A stretch of DNA of 64,000 nt from Vitellaria paradoxa (taxonomy: Eukaryota > Streptophyta > Magnoliopsida > Ericales > Sapotaceae): NCBI GenBank assembly GCA_019916065.1, contig CM034234.1, positions 14,924,520-14,988,519 of the forward strand, given 5' to 3'. The notes beneath the pieces were generated by a model that saw nothing but the letters and a program-made list of their open reading frames with translations, ran no database searches and was not told the DNA's origin. This document shows, piece by piece, positions 21,058 to 36,110 of this stretch; the first letter of the stretch is position 1; each line of letters starts with the position of its first letter. A program made the position numbers and the translations under genes.

Positions 21058-24000
21058 ATTCCGCCTATGTTTTTTTCATGGCCGGTCCCAAGCCTAGATA
21101 TAATGAGGACGGTTGTGTTAGGTAGTCGACAACCAGCGTAAAACTTTGTCGAATTTTTTTATGGATTTTCTGACACCTAATGAGATTTCGTGGGGGCGTT
21201 CCCTACTTAGCGACGCACTGTATGGTCCGAGTACAGTGTTAAATAAGCAAGGACCGCTGCATCGGCGCCTGGGTGCGATGTTAAATAGGCAAGGGTCCTC
21301 GCACTTTCTTGGACGAGTGGGGGGGCAAGGAAGCTAGTCCAAAATAGAAGGCTGAGATTAGGTACTTGGAATATTGGGAGCTTAACTGGGAAACTTATGG
21401 AAGTGGTGGATACAATGGAAAGGAGAAGAATCGCAATTGTTTGCTTGCAAGAGACGAAGTGGGTGGGACGAAAGCTAAAGAGATTGAGAGGACTGGGTTT
21501 AAGTTATGGTATACGGGACTTAATAGATCGAGAAATGGGGTCGGCATAGTAGTAAGCAAAGACCTAAAGGAAGATATAGTTAATGTGAAACGCTGTGGAG
21601 ATAGGATTATTGCAATTAAGTTAGTGTTAGGAGAAGAGATAGTAAATGTAATTAGTGCTTATGCCCCCCAGGTGGGCTTAGGAAATGTACATAAGGAGAA
21701 GTTTTGGGAAGACTTAGAAAGAATGCTATTAGAGATACCTCAAGGAGAGATGGTCTTCATAGGAGGAGATTTGAATGGTCATATAGGACGCAACATAGAT
21801 GGATACATAGGAGTACACGGGGGATATGGTTACGGTGATAGAAATGAAGAAGGGAAGGATATTTTGGAGTTTGCAGTGGCTTATGATCTCATGGTGACGA
21901 ACACCTTTTTTAGGAAGAGAGAGGAACATTTGGTGACTTATAAGAGTGGCTCCTCAAAGACACAGATTGACTTCTTCTTAACTAGGAAAAGAGATCGTGT
22001 AGCTTGTAAAGATTGTAAAGTTATACCGGGGGAGAGCTTTGACTGCCCAACATAGGTTGTTGGTCATAGATGTGCAGTTTCAAAGGTGGGCTAGAAAAAA
22101 GAAGTCGTATAGATGCGCAAAGACTAAATGGTGGAACTTAAAAGGTGATAAGCAAGCAGCATTCAGGGAAAGAGTACTAGAGGAAAACATTTGGACGGTA
22201 AATGAGAGTGCAAATATTATGTGGGATAAGGTAGCAAAGTGTATTAGGAGGGTAGGGAAAGAAGTTTTAGGAGAATCCAAAGGGGAGTGCTCCGGCACAG
22301 AAAGAGGCATGGTGGTGGAACGAGGCCGTCCAAGACAAGATAAGAGTTAAAAGAGAGTGTTTTAAATCTTGGCAAAACGACCGAAATGAAGTGAACTTGG
22401 AGAGGTATAGAGAAGCTAGAAGAGAAACCAAAAAGGCAGTTAGTGAGGCTAAGGTAAAGACATTTGAGGATTTATATAGGCGACTTGACACTACGGAGGG
22501 CGAAAGAGAGATATTCAAGCTTGCCAAATCTAGAGATAGACGGACCAAGGATTTAAACCAAGTTAAATGCATTAAGGATGAGGATGAAAAGGTATTAGTA
22601 AAGGAAGAGGAGATAAAGGAGCGTTGGAAGAGCTACTTCTACAACTTATTTAACGAAAGCAGTAGTAGTGACATACATTTGGGCAGTTTACCACTTTTAG
22701 GGAAGAATTAAATTTTATGTTCTATAGGAGAATCAGTAAGAAAGAAGTAAAAGAAGTATTAAAAAGGATGAAGAATAGGAAAGCGGTTGGGTCAGATGGT
22801 ATTCCTATTGAGGTTTGGAGGTGCTTAGGAGAGGATGGCATAAGTTGGTTGACAAAACTTTTTAATGTAGTGCTAAAGAGTAGAAGATGCTTGATGCATG
22901 GAGGAAAAGTATCCTTATACCCATATACAAGAACAAAGGAGATATTCAGAATTGTGCGAACTATCGCGGGATTAAATTGATGAGCCATACAATGAAATTA
23001 TGGAGAGAGTTATTGAGAAAAGACTAAGAAGGACAACAAACGTTTCAGAGAACCATTGGTTTCATGCCTGGAAGATCAAACCATGGAGGCTAATCTTTCT
23101 CTTGAGGAGTTAATGGAACAGTATAGAGAAGGTCAAAAAGATTTACATATGGTGTTCATCGATTTAGAGAAGGTATATGATCGGGTTCCTAGGGAGATTC
23201 TATGGAGAGTATTGGAAAGAAAGGAGCGTGTGTCGCATATATTGAGGCGATGAAGGACATGTATGATAGAGCCATGACATCTATACGGACGACTGGTGGA
23301 GAGACTAATGAGTTCCCTATCACGATTAGTTTACATCAAGACTCAGCGTTAAGCCCGTACTTGTTTGCTTTAGTTATGGATGAGATTACAAGACATATTC
23401 AGGATGAGGTGCCGTGGTGTATGCTATTTGCAGATGATATTGTTTTAGTAGATGAGACGAGAGAAGGAGTGAATGCTAAGCTAGAATTGTGGCGGGATAC
23501 GTTAGAGACAAAAGGGTTTAGGCTAAGCCGATGCAAGACGGAATATATGGAATGTAAGTTTAGTCAAAGTAGGATAACGAGTAGTATAGAAGTAAGTTTA
23601 GGCCACAAAAAGATTGTAAGAGAAAGATAAATTTAGGTACCTTGGATCTATGGTGCAACAAGATGGAGGGATTGATACTGATGTAAGTCACAGGATTCAA
23701 GCTGGGTGGACTAAATGAGGAGTGCTTCAGGGGTTTTGTGCGACCGAAAAATCCCCCTTAAGGTGAAAGGAAGTATTATAAGGTAGCGGTTAGACCAGCG
23801 TTGTTATATGGATCAGAGTGTTGGGCAGTAAAGCATAATCATGGTCAGAAGATGGCAGTTTGCGGAGATGAGGATGCTAAGGTGATGTGCAGGATTACAA
23901 GGAAGATAGGATTAGGAATGAGGAGATTAGAGGCAAAGTAGGAATAGCACCAATTGACGATAAAATGAGAGAAAACCGATTAAGATGGTTTGGCCATGTT

Positions 24001-24227
24001 AGAAGGCGTCTAGCAGAGGCACCTGTTAGAAGGTGTGAAAGTATGGAGATTGTCAGGAGTAGGAGAGGTAGAGGAAGACCCAAGAGAAGCTGGAAAGAAA
24101 CTATTAAACATGACCTGACCTACCTAGATTTATCGGAGGACATGCCCCTAAATAGATCTAATTGGCGTCGACAAATCCATATAGCCGACCCCACCTAGTG
24201 GGAAAAGGCTTGGTTTGGTTGGTTGGT
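21058..24227 (+). mobile_element. RTE-clade LINE, full length, unit 2
   Basis: The copy has the complete 5' head (ggccggtcccaagcc), the endonuclease/RT coding region and the characteristic 3' tail (ccccacctagtgggaaaagg, then ttggt-type repeats), between identical 17-bp target duplications. The coding frame is broken by several indels, for example a lost A near 21469, an added T near 22040, an added G near 22281, and losses near 22885, 23000 and 23055. It shares with the unit-4 copy two replacements in the RT core: Val for Ala in DLEKxYD, and Asp for Gly in HQxSALSP. It is not capable of making the full protein as written. Confidence 0.92.
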
Positions 24228-25052
24228 ATTCAAGAAGGAAATAATCGCATGTGAAACATAATCCTTGACAGAAATGAACAGATAAAAGAATTTATGTTAC
24301 TTACCAAAAAAAAAAAGGAATTTATGTTGTCAACTACAATTATTTTGGGACTAAGGCTTCATTGAGTTGAGCTGAGCAAGAAGGAAATACTAATCCCTTT
24401 GTTGGTTCCTGTTTTGTCTTGGTTTTGCAATTGTCATACCTTTTTTTTTTTTTTTCCTTAGAACACGAGTTCATGTGCTTTTGTTTTTGGTCAGGAAGAA
24501 GAGCTGAAAGGTGCCGTTGTTCTCATTTTTTGCAAACAAACAGGTGCATCTTATTATCCCCCCCCCCCCCCCCCCTTTTTCCCCTGTGAATAAAGAGTAA
24601 AATAATTGACAAATGAAATTGTACATGTTCCGTGGATGTAAGAGCATCTTTACAGACCACCTTAAAGATGTGGATTTCCTTTTTCCCTTTTATCTTCCGG
24701 TTGACAGGATCTTCCTGGTGCACTTGATGACGCTGCAGTGACCGAGGCCTTGGAGCTGCACAAGATAAAAAACCGCCAGTGGGCTATTTTTAAACTTCTG
24801 CGATAAAAGGGGAAGGCCTATTTGAGGGTTTGGACTGGTAAGCTTGACTTTTTGATGAAAGTATTGGTTCTTCTGTGTTTGGGCATTAGTGCTTCTGGAT
24901 TAATTGCTTATAAGCTCCAGCATTCTCAAATACTGCTTTCATGATGTACAAAATTTGTTTGATTTCTGGTTCTAAGAAAGCCTTGCTCAAGTCTAGTAAT
25001 AATTACCTGCTTTTATAGGTTGAGCAATACATTGAAGTCTGGAGGTGGCTAG

Positions 25053-26764
25053 CTTTTGGGAGGAGAAACAAAAACTAGGTGCCGCATAGAAAAAGTCTGA
25101 ACCAAGTCGGGTTGACACTATTTGTTTACTTGGTATGATCTTTGATAGAGATTTTTGTTTTGCGTTCAGCTACAACTTTTTCATTTTTCACTAATTTTTC
25201 TATCTATTTTTTTTGGGGGGGGGGGGGATGATGAAAAACTAACATACATGTTAAATTTTCATTGGGGATATAATATTTCGCTGGTTTTACTGTGTTTCCG
25301 GTCATATTTTTGGGGTACTTTTGGCCTTGTCCTTCACTGGAATGGTATATAAATTATCTTGCAGAACATAATTAACTGTTACTATATAAATTATTTTACT
25401 TGAAATTCCCTCTTGTTTCATACTTTATAAATCAACTTGTAGGTTTTGTATGGTGAGCCATTGAATAATCAGACTAGACAAATGTAAGGAAGAAAAAGGG
25501 TGGCTAACATATTTTTGGTATTAGTTACGTGATATCAAAGTTCAGTCATCCGATTTCATAAAAGTAAATTTAAAAATTCTTGCTTAAATTTTTAAACTTA
25601 CTTTTTGTTGTGAATTGTCTGATTTTGATCGAATGGTTTATAATTCGATGTCACATGGCTACCATTAAAAGTGATGTTTAACCTTTCTAAATCGGGCATG
25701 GAATTACTTCTGCATTTCATGTTTTACTGTGGATTGCCTGTCATCTACAGCCTGGGATACAAGGGAAACTTCTAGTTTTTGCTAGATTGATTTTCCCAAT
25801 TTGAAGTACTCAATTTTTTTATTTTACCATAAAAATACAGTGTTTTGTGAGAATCATTAAGGCTCCGTTTGATGACCAGAAATTTTAATTCAATGGATTT
25901 GAAATTAAATTTTATGAAAATATAAGTGGTAAGAGTTAATTTATATATAATACTTGCAAGTTTTTATAATTATTACGACTTGGTAATGGTGTCACTAGTT
26001 CTTAATATGGTGGAGCAAAATTATTGTGAAAGGTTTTAAATAGTTTACGTTTTTGTGGTAATATTAAATCTCTCATAAAATTTGTCTCAGCATACAAAGT
26101 TATATTTGAGCAATTTTACTAAGATAATTAATGTCAAATTTTTTGATTTCAAATCTGTATATACAAATACAACTAAATTCATATCTAGGTTTTGAATTTG
26201 ATGATGTATCCATCATTTTTCCTCATTTTAGTGGTAAGCTATAGTTTGCCCTTTTGTTTTCGGTATCTCTCTATTTGTGGTGACTTTTTAATTTTAAACG
26301 TTAAGATGGCATTTGGTTTGTTTTTTTTATTTTTTACTTTCTATTTTTTTATTTTGAACTCATTTTGGTATTTTGTGCTTTTAAAAATAAGAAAAACAGT
26401 TTAAAAATGTATTTGGTCATTTGTATTTTTAAAACTTGTTTTATAAAAACATAAAATGGGTTTAAAACATGAAATGAAAAAAAGGTAAAATAAGTGTTTT
26501 CCACCCAAAATAAGGAAAAATTTCCAAACAAGAAAAAATAGTGTATTTTATTTCTTTATTTGGAATTTTTAAAACATAAAACACATAAAACAGAAAATAC
26601 AAAGTAAATCAAATGACGCTTGAAAGTCTAAAATTTTAATTGGTTGAAATATTAAACTTTCTACATTAAATGAGTTAAATCAACTCCTTAACTTGGCTAA
26701 AAAGTCAAAAGATTTTCTAATAAAGGACTAGTAATGTAACAAATTAAGACTTTTAGGTCTTTTA
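25053..26764. other. ARL1 3' UTR and AT-rich downstream DNA, unit 2
   Basis: Counterpart of 6003-7731, including the T-run/G-run junction at about 25206-25228. Variants such as cacatggctacc (25652) agree with unit 4. No further gene is seen. Confidence 0.55.
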
Positions 26765-27615
26765 CACTACTAGAAATGAAGGTATTGAAGACCGAGAGAA
26801 CAAGCGACCACTTTGGTATGGGTGTATTTTTTTTGATCAATTTAAAAAAACAGACGATCACCTGAAACAGTTGTCTAAAACTCTCTTGTACCTTCAAAGT
26901 TTCCCCCTTCCCCGCTCATTTTGGCCTTAAACCCTTCTTTATCTCCTCTGTTTACCTTCATTCTCCTTCTCCTCCTCCCTCGTTGTCCTCTCCTCCTTTG
27001 TCATCGCCCTCGCCTACATTGGAACTCCTCTCCGTCAGCAGGTTAGCTCTCTCTCTCTCTCTTCCTGGCACCGATTAAAATTTTTTATATATCTAGTTTT
27101 ATAATAATATATGATTTTGGGGATAATATTTTATTTGTTATTATATTATATGTTTTAATAACAAAATCATACATTATTATTAAAACCTAATATATAAAAA
27201 ATTTCTAAATTGGTGCCTAGGGCATTTCTCCTCTCTCTCTCTCTCTCTCTCTCTCCATCTTAATCAGTTGGTTGGTTCATCTCCCTCGGTCGGCAACTGA
27301 ATACAGCTCTTCACCGTCACGTTTTTTTATTTTTATTTTATTTTTTGCAGGTGCTGTTTTATTTTTTTGCTGGACTGTTCAAAAATTTTGCTGTTAATTT
27401 TAATATGCTGTTACCGGGATGTACATTTATATGCTGTTTGTGATTTTGTTTGTTGTTAATTGTATATGCTGTTTGTAATTTATTTATATCATTTACATTT
27501 ATCTTACGTAAATTTCATTTGTGATTCTGGCCTGTGATTTATACGCTGTTACTGGGCTGTGTTTATGTTGTGATATCATGTATGTACATTGCAGATTTAA
27601 TTAGTTTATGGTGTG
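26765..27615 (+). mobile_element. Orphan CACTA left end, unit 2
   Basis: CACTACTAGAAATGAAGG with the GCGACCACTTT subterminal word, as in unit 1. There is no matching right end. Confidence 0.5.
27064..27223. mobile_element. Hairpin MITE, unit 2
   Basis: Same inverted-repeat arms as 8021-8184, slightly shortened by single-base losses (cctggcacc for cctgggcacc). Confidence 0.6.
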
Positions 27616-30600
27616 AGAATTATGAGTAATTTATACTAAGATATGGATTAAATTGGTGTATGAATTAAATTAAAAGAATGCCAAAGGTAGTGAGTCATGA
27701 TTTTTGTCATTTTGATGTCAAATAAGTTTTAAGGGTCTGGTGGAGTTAGTTCCTGATTTTTTAAGAAAATAGTATTTAGTTTCTAATTTTTATTTATTTT
27801 AAAATTTTCATAGTTTGAGACACGTCTAAAAAATATTTTGAAATAAAAATATAGCACAATTTAATTCTTAATATTGAAATGTACGAAGAGATGCTGAATT
27901 AAATTATATTACACAAATTAAATTAAATCCACTCACTGCAAAACAAAAAAATAATGATGAAAAAATTAATTGAATCACAAAAAATAAGTGATTCAACATT
28001 CCTCAAAATTCAATCACAAACCAACCTCAAAATTAATTCAACATCCGTTCATTATAAAAAAAAAAAAAAAAAGAAAGAAAAAGAAGAAAGAGGAAGAATA
28101 AAAATTAAAAAGAGAAAGAGACCCATGTAAATTAAACCCTGGTCACATTCTCCCATAAATAATAAGTAAAATAAATTTTACAAAATAACAACTTATTTAA
28201 TCAAACTAAGATCATTAATTATTAAATATTTTTTTCTAAATATATGTAATGAATAATAAATTGTTATTTAAGTGATATACCCTTAGTTGTGTTTATTAAA
28301 GTATACTAATTGAAATATGAATCTATGATTAAAAATTTTTTAATAAATAATAATTACTTATTAAAATAATTTATTTGATTAAAATGATTTATTAAATAAA
28401 ATTTATTTCTCATAAATTTTAATTACTAGATTACGTATTGTATTAATATAATTTATTAAAAATTATTAGTTTATTTTGGATAAATTTAAATTAGTTGTTT
28501 TATAAATATTTATGAAAATAAATTAATTTGAAACTGAGAATAATTTATTGTTAAATTAATTACAATTGAAATATTAGTCTATCATAAAATTATTTGTTTT
28601 ATAAGTTATTGTTTTAGTTACATTATATATTTATTAATATATATTCTACTAAAATTAGTTATTATTAAATAAAAATTGAATTTACATTGAATTTTAACCT
28701 AGTATTTGCCCATGCCTTAGGTACGTGGACAAATAAATGGCCTAAGAGATTATAGTGTAAAGGCATTGCAATGTTGAAATGTAAAAATAAAAGGTTTGGA
28801 TTATTTAAGATTAATTAATTTTGTCAAATAATATTTATTAATTTATTTAACAACATTATCATTCAATCAAATTTATTTTGATAAATCCTCAACCCTTTAT
28901 CTCTACACTTTAGCCCCTACAATACATTTTGCGTTGCAGTCCACTGAATCTCGAATAAATTCGTAAGATTAAAATTAAAATAAAAAAATTCACTATAAAG
29001 ATAAAAATCATTAATTAAAAGAGATTAATAGTTAATTTCCTTAAAACAAATAAAGAAAAATCAAGTATGGAACAAAAACGAAAATATGAATGAAAAATTA
29101 AGTGACCAATTGTACGAAAAAGTTAAGCAAAAAAAAATAATGAAAAAAGAAGTAAAGAAATAAGATGAAATGCAAAAAATATGCATCTATGAAGATAAAA
29201 TCATCACTGTTGTGAGCCGCTCGATAAAAATTGGACGGTTCACAACAAAAGTAAATTAAAAAATTTCTATTTATAATTTTGAAATTTATTTTTATGAACT
29301 GCTCAATTTTAATCGGCGACTCACAACTTTAATGTCACGGGGATTAAATTCTTCTCTTCCAATGATAATTTTTGAAGTAAAATTATTTTGTTTTTCTTTT
29401 TCTTGACTTTGAGTAAAATAATTTTTGAGTAAAATGGTCGTGGAACCTCATTTCTTTTGATGAGATATATAAGAAATGTCAACGATGGTTATTCAAGTAC
29501 ACGTACAATCAAAAATTAGTGGCGCTCATTTTATTAGATTTGAGAGAGTTGACGTGTGTTTGGTGCAATGAAAAACGATAAAAAATTTTAAAAATTTTTA
29601 AAAATTATTTACTTTTTATCTCATTATACGAATTATGATTCATAAATTATTTCTAATTATTCACTTTATCTTACTTTTTGTTATTCCAAACAAACACATA
29701 ATAGTACCTACCGGACTTGTAATCAAAATTATTGAATTAAAATTCTAACTGTTAAGATATATTTATGTTTTTTTAAAAAATTAAAAATAATATAAATATA
29801 TCTAAATTGTTAAATTAAAAATTAAATGATTTTTAACCAATATTACAAAACTGACATAGTATTAATATGTTTGTAGTCTTCCTTTCATTTCATTTGGTGA
29901 GGTAAAAAAAACGTCAATATTAGTTGAACTTTGGACAACTCGAGGAAGAGGCAAAAAAGCTAGAATTGTATGTATCCATACATAATTTTTGGGAAATTGG
30001 TCAATATTTAGATCGTGAGGGGCATTTGGTATCTTATTATTTAGTTTGTTTTGTTTATTTTTTTTTGAAATGAAAATTAAAATTATTTGAAAAATACAAT
30101 TTTTTTGCAATTATTAATTTATTATTTTCATAAAATATTTTAGTTTTATTAAGTTTTAAAAAATTAATTGAATTTAATAAAATATAGTTTACATTAATTT
30201 AATTTAATTAATTAGATTAATTAAACTAAATTAATCCCATCAAATTAATTTATTAAAATATTTAATTCAATAAATATAAAATATTTAAATTATAATTTAA
30301 TTATATTATTTATTAAAAACAATTGAAGAAAATATATTATTACATCATTTAATTTAGAAAATATAAAATATATTAATTACAATTTTATTATATTATTTAT
30401 CAAAAAATTGAATAAAATATATTTCATAATAATTTAAATATATTTACTAAACTAATTTAATAAAATATATTTTATATTAAATAATTAAATTAATATAAAA
30501 TTAAAAAAATAATTAATTTAATTATGATAATTATTAAAAATAATTTAAAAATTATATTTAGTATTAATTAAATTAAATTAATTATTAAAATTTAAGTTAA

Positions 30601-32233
30601 TTAATTAAATTAATTTTATATTTTTAAAAATAATTTAATAAAATATATTTCATATTAATTAAATTACAATAGTTAATTTAATTTTATTATTTATTCAAAA
30701 TTTTAATATATTTTTATTATTTATACAAAATAATTATATTATAATTTTAAAGATAATTTAATAATACATATTTCATATTATCAATTTAATTTTGATTAAT
30801 GTAATTTAATTATTTATTAAATATTAATAAAATATATATTACATATTAATTTAGTTAATTAATTTAATTAATTTTATTTAATCATATTATTTATTCAAAA
30901 TAATTTTCATTTAATAAGTTACTTGAATAAAATAATTCATTTTAGCAAGATGTAACAAAATGAACAAGGTATTAAAATTCACAAAACGTTTGTAACAGAA
31001 AAAAGTAGGGGCGCTTTTTTGTTTATTTTTTTATTTAAATTTATATTTTTTGAAAATAAAAAAAGAAATAAGTTTGGCAAATAAATCTTTATTGCTAATT
31101 TATTAAATTTTAAGAATATAAAAAAAAAAAAAACAAACGTTCGCAGAGTGGGGCTTTGTTACTTGAGTCGAGACAAGAGCCGAGGGGGTCAAGGCGGGGA
31201 TATTTTGACGCAAATCAGTGGTGCGTTTGATGACGTGAGCGGGCGATGAGTGATCAAGAGGGCGCAGTGGCGGCCCAACAGTAATAATAAAAAAAAAATT
31301 GAACTTTAGCCCCATCTCGAAAGGAGGCTCTAGATTTTTAAGTACTCTGGATAGTCAATGTAAAAACAAAAAACTAAATCTATAAATATTCAAGCCTTAT
31401 AAAATTTTTTATAATATAGATCTAACCAATAATAATAAAAATTAAATTCTAATATTTGGACTTATAGTTCAATCCAAACATTAATGATTAAAGAATTCAA
31501 CACAAATTAAAAATAATTTAAATTTTTTAATAAAATCTTGTCACGCCTCAAATTTAGTTGTCTGAGACAGATAGTATGAGAATATAAGAACTGAGTAAAA
31601 CCGACTAAAATCTAGCCTAAGTTAAGTCAATAATATCATAAATATCAATTAAAATATTAACAAATGTCCTTATTCTCATATAAAAAGAATATTAAAGAAT
31701 AACTTCAATGATTGAACAATGATACACATCCATTTAACATCATCTCGAAGAAAGCATTTAAGGTTTGTACAGTTCGAACATATATTATAGTCATATTTAT
31801 TTCTCAAAATAACGATATCATAAAGATAAATAGCCGACCCACACTCTGGGTCACACAATTTATAATATCAATAGTTCAATTCTAAATTTAGAAGAATAAC
31901 ACAGTTATATTATCTATAGCTAAGACCAAACTTAGGTTAAGCTATTACGTATCCTACCTCCAGAATCAGGTCACCGTAATTCCTAATTTATTATTCAATG
32001 TTCACAATTCAACTCATTATTAATAAATCAACATTAAAAATTAATATATTGACAAACTCAATATCTCAACACATAATAATAATCTATGCTATATCATACA
32101 ATGGATAAATGGAATGTAATGCCAATGCATATTCTAATCTCTATCTACCCCCAATTTCATCCTGGGAGTGACTTGTGGTAAACGTTATGGTTTCATTTCT
32201 TCTTCTTCTTCTTTAGAATGGGTAGTTGAGGTG
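27616..32233. other. AT-rich middle of unit 2, no gene seen
   Basis: Counterpart of 8581-13257. It holds the degraded Helitron-like end (ctag at 28699-28702, stem mismatched), the low-complexity A/T tract (about 30040-30945), the GC-richer island (about 31137-31325) and the possible LTR (from about 31540). Small deletions relative to unit 3 are frequent. Confidence 0.5.
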
Positions 32234-34198
32234 CACTACTAGAGAATTGAGCCTTGGCATGTCAAAAATTCGAGCGATTGCTAAAATATTACTCTCAGCA
32301 ATTGCTTAGATTTGGGTCGCAATTGTGGCGTGTAAGTCATTATTGGCCAAAAAAAAAAAAAAAAAAAACTTGGGCGACTGTCTAGCGATCGCTAAAAGCT
32401 ATATTTGCGATTGCTTTAAACGGCCGCTTTGTGCGTAAAAATCCTTGCGAACCTCTTTTCTTCTCGTCCTCTCTTTCACTCCATCTTTTTCTCCCCTTCT
32501 CCTCTGGTCTGGTCTGCTAGTTGTCCGCTGCTCTGCCGGTACTCTCTCTCTCTCTCTCTCTCTCTCGGGTAGAATATTTACATGCACACACATATACATC
32601 TATTTTTTTGTTTGTTTTTTCTGATTTTATGTCCAAACGAAGGTTTTAAAGGTTGGTTCCATTTGAGTATTTCCATTTGATTTTCTGTCCAAACAAGGTA
32701 TGTGGAAACTTTTTTTTAATTTTATTTTTTGTACTATTGGATTTTTTTTGATTTACTGTTCTTTTCTGTTTATAAATATTTTTTTAATTATTGTTAAAAA
32801 TGCCATGCATGTTGTTGGTTATTGTGTATATTATTGAAAGATTGTTGGAATCTTTTGTGGATTTGTTTTAGGGATTTTTTTAATTGTTGATAGAATGTAT
32901 GGATTTTTGGGGGGGGGGTTGTGTATTATATGATGAAAGAGCATTTATTTTTTTGGGATTTTTTTGGCTATTGTGCGTATTGTTGAGAGTATATTGGGAT
33001 TTTTAAGATTTTTTTGGGGAGTTTTTGCTGTTGGAAGAATGAAAGAATGTTGGGATATTTTTTGGGTTTTTTGGTGTATATTGTTCAAAGAGCATGAGTT
33101 TTTTTTTTTTTTTTTTGGGCTATTGTGTCTTTTGGAACTACATAAAAGAATGTTGGTTACTGTATACACATCATATTTTTTCTTTACTATAACTATTGGT
33201 TTTTCTATATTAGTTCAATGCTCGCTTGAACGAGCTTCCGGCGGAGGAGAAGGAGTCTGAGCCAAGGAATGATGAGATATTTCGCTTCATTGTCGGCCAG
33301 GACAGCCACGGATATACGCTCATATAGGGTGGTGGCATTGCACGCTTTGTGAGGTGAGTCATCCGGTACTGTCCTCTCAAGGCTTATTGTTTTCTATCGA
33401 GGAGGTCCTCCAGACCTTATGAATCGAGATGGATGAGGAGAAGGCGCAGATGAGGGTAGAGATTATGGCCGAGATGGAGCATCACTACTCACGGAGCCAA
33501 CTCCCTTCTTTGCGAATCCGGATGATTTCTACTAGAGCTGATGATGACATCTTTTTTTTTTTTTTTTTTTTCGTTTCTTACTTGTCCCCTTGTGTATATA
33601 TATATGTTTTTTTTTATAAATGTAGAATTTTGTAAATATTAGTATTTTAATAAATTGTGTTAGCTTCTGTGGATTTTAATATTGTCTATTGATATTTGCT
33701 ATACAAGTATATGATACAGACGCTATTATAATAGAAAATAACTATTTTAAAATTTTAGGGTGCCATTCCTAAACTTTAAAAAATAAATATTTAAAAAATT
33801 TTTTATGTAATAAATAAGTTAATAATAATAAAAATTTAAAAAATAAAAAATAGCGACGCTATAAGCGGTCACCAACAAAATTATTATTATTTATTTAAAT
33901 TACATTGTAGTCGCCCAAATTAGTTTACAATGGGTTACGCGGGATATGGCAGGAAGGTGGCGCGAAACATTAGTAATTGCCTATAATAGTAAATTGGCGG
34001 TTGCTATTGCTTGATGTAATTAAACCACTGACGGTTGTTAAAGCGGTCGTTAAAACATGGTGACCGCTGTGTTGTGGTTGCTATTAGTCATTAGTGATGA
34101 CATATTTGCGTCGACGATATGGCGGTCGCCACGTGGTCGCTAAAGACTACAACCAAGCCTTGGGCTAATGTTGCTTTTTCTAATAGTGGTGATCCAAA
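32234..34198 (+). mobile_element. Non-autonomous CACTA element, unit 2
   Basis: CACTACTAGAGAATTGAGCC to tttttctaatagtg, with the same GTG target duplication (32231-32233 and 34199-34201). A shorter CT microsatellite accounts for much of the size difference from unit 1. The decayed ORF1-like remnant lies at about 33211-33551. Confidence 0.85.
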
Positions 34199-34201
34199 GA
34201 A

Positions 34202-36101
34202 TGCATGTACCTAATAATATTTTACTAATTAGGGATAATTTGGTTAAAAGGGAACTATGATGGATGAGAAATCTTCGTTATGTGACGGATTTAAGGAACC
34301 CCAGAATCATTTATTTTTGAAATATTTGCTAGACTAATGTGGTTTGGTTCTGGTCTAGGTTTTTTTTTTTTTTTTTTTTTTTGGGGTAATTGGTTCTCGT
34401 CTAGTTGTTTGATCATCTGGAGCTTGTCAAAGGAATGTTGGGGATTAAATTAGGAAATATGAATAATGTGATTGTTGAAGGTGTTTTAAAGTCCTCAAAT
34501 TTCTAGACATGGCGTTGTTCTTTAGGAAGTCCTCTCATTGAATTTTATTAAAATATATATTGTATTGTGTGAATGTGAGAGATGGAGGGAGAGTGTGGAC
34601 TAAAATGAAAATAATTAAAACAAAATGAAATTATTGAGGAGTTGGGTAATAGTTTGTGATTGGTCCAGTCTTATTGGCAAGTTAAAAATATAACATTTTA
34701 AGTCATTAAATGTGGATTAGTTGACTTACTATAAAAATTACTGTGTTACAGAATTTTAAAAAAAATGAAAAAGCAAAAGTAATTTTTTTGTATTACTAGC
34801 GAGTCTCAAAGAGGTTTAAATAATTAGTCCATAATAATATTTATTTAAGTAAAAGATTTAAACTCAAGCTTGGTTTGAAAAGAAAATAAGCCTACTTATT
34901 TTGATTTGGTGTATTTTTGTTTTAATGATTTTTTATCAAAATTTTTATTTTTTGTAATTTTTAGCATGTTATTCACATCTATAACAAACGAAATTGTAAA
35001 AAAAAAATATTAAAATTAGAAAAAACAATTTTAATAAAAATAAAATAATTAAATTAAAATAAGAAAAGATAATTTCCTTCCAAACCTGATCTAAAAAATT
35101 ATTATGTTTGAAATATAAATTTGTAGAGGGAAAGAAAAATAAAGAAAAAAATAAAATTTATAATTTATGTAGTTTTTGTAGAATTAACCAAGTAAAAGTT
35201 AAATTTTGTTAATAAATATCAATTTATTTTGGTCTTATTTTTTTAACTCATTAAAAAATTAAAATAAATTTAACTTTTTCATTTCATTTTGTATTCATAT
35301 CAGTTTTTTTTTCTTTTTACAAAACCTAAGGTGCCATTTAGTATAACTGTTTTAGATATATTTTCAATTTTACATTTTTGAATTCAAAAAGGCTGAAAAC
35401 ATTTGGTTATTCGTGTTTTCAAAAATTTGTTTTAAAAAATAGAAATAAGTTTATACATGAAATGTAAAACGATTAAATCGTTTCAACATTTTTTGACTTA
35501 AAATAAAGAAAATCATAAAATACGAAAAAAGTGTAATTTTTTATTTTCTATATTTAAAAATTTTTAAAACATAAAAAACAAAATAAAAAAAAAAATAAAA
35601 TACAAATACAATCAAAGACAGGAGAGTCTTGTCAAACTTGACCTCAAAGTTGCATGAATCGGAACGTGATAAATGACCTACAGTGGGATAGCCGAAAGCT
35701 CAAATTATTTGGGGACACGAGGGGAGGAGGCGGGTTATGTCTTGCATAAAACCCCAGAATCGAATTACACGTTCGATTTCGCTGGCACAGAGTCGACCGT
35801 TGATGTCTACAATGAAAATACATTTAACCAATTGTTTGTTTTTGCCAACAGGGACGAGACATGTTCAAGCATTTTTTCTACAAGTTGTCTCATACCGGGG
35901 GCGGCCGAATGCATTTTTTCTACAAGTTGTCTCATACCGGGGCCGGCCTCAGTTTGAAGGTTGGTTCCAAATTTTTAAATATCCTAAGTAGTCCATGCGA
36001 AAAAAAAATCAAATTTATAAATATTTTAATTTTCTATAAACAAACTTATAATAAGTAAGCCTAATAAAAAAAATTATTTGGACCCATATTTCCAATCCAA
36101 A
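34202..36101. other. AT-rich DNA and 94-codon open frame, unit 2
   Basis: Counterpart of 15276-17209. The short frame at 35673-35957 has the same doubled 14-residue tail as unit 1 but lacks one codon near its start. Nothing else is recognisable. Confidence 0.45.
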
Positions 36102-36110
36102 TATCAAGAA

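Larger units (their letters stand above)
20167..25052 (+). pseudogene. ARL1: ARL1 last four coding exons, unit 2, frameshifted, LINE in intron
   Basis: Exons lie at 20167-20278, 24495-24543, 24708-24837 and 25019-25052, with splice sites kept. The first exon lost a T in the TATTTTCC word and gained a T in TTTCATGCG, which cancel in length but shift the frame between them. The second has one extra T (ATTTTTTGC), and the third lost one A (TTTAAAAC). As written the reading frame is broken. All changes are single bases in or near homopolymers, so consensus error is as likely as decay. The intron between the first two exons contains a full-length RTE LINE in sense orientation. No promoter or 5' exons accompany this copy. 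Confidence 0.8.
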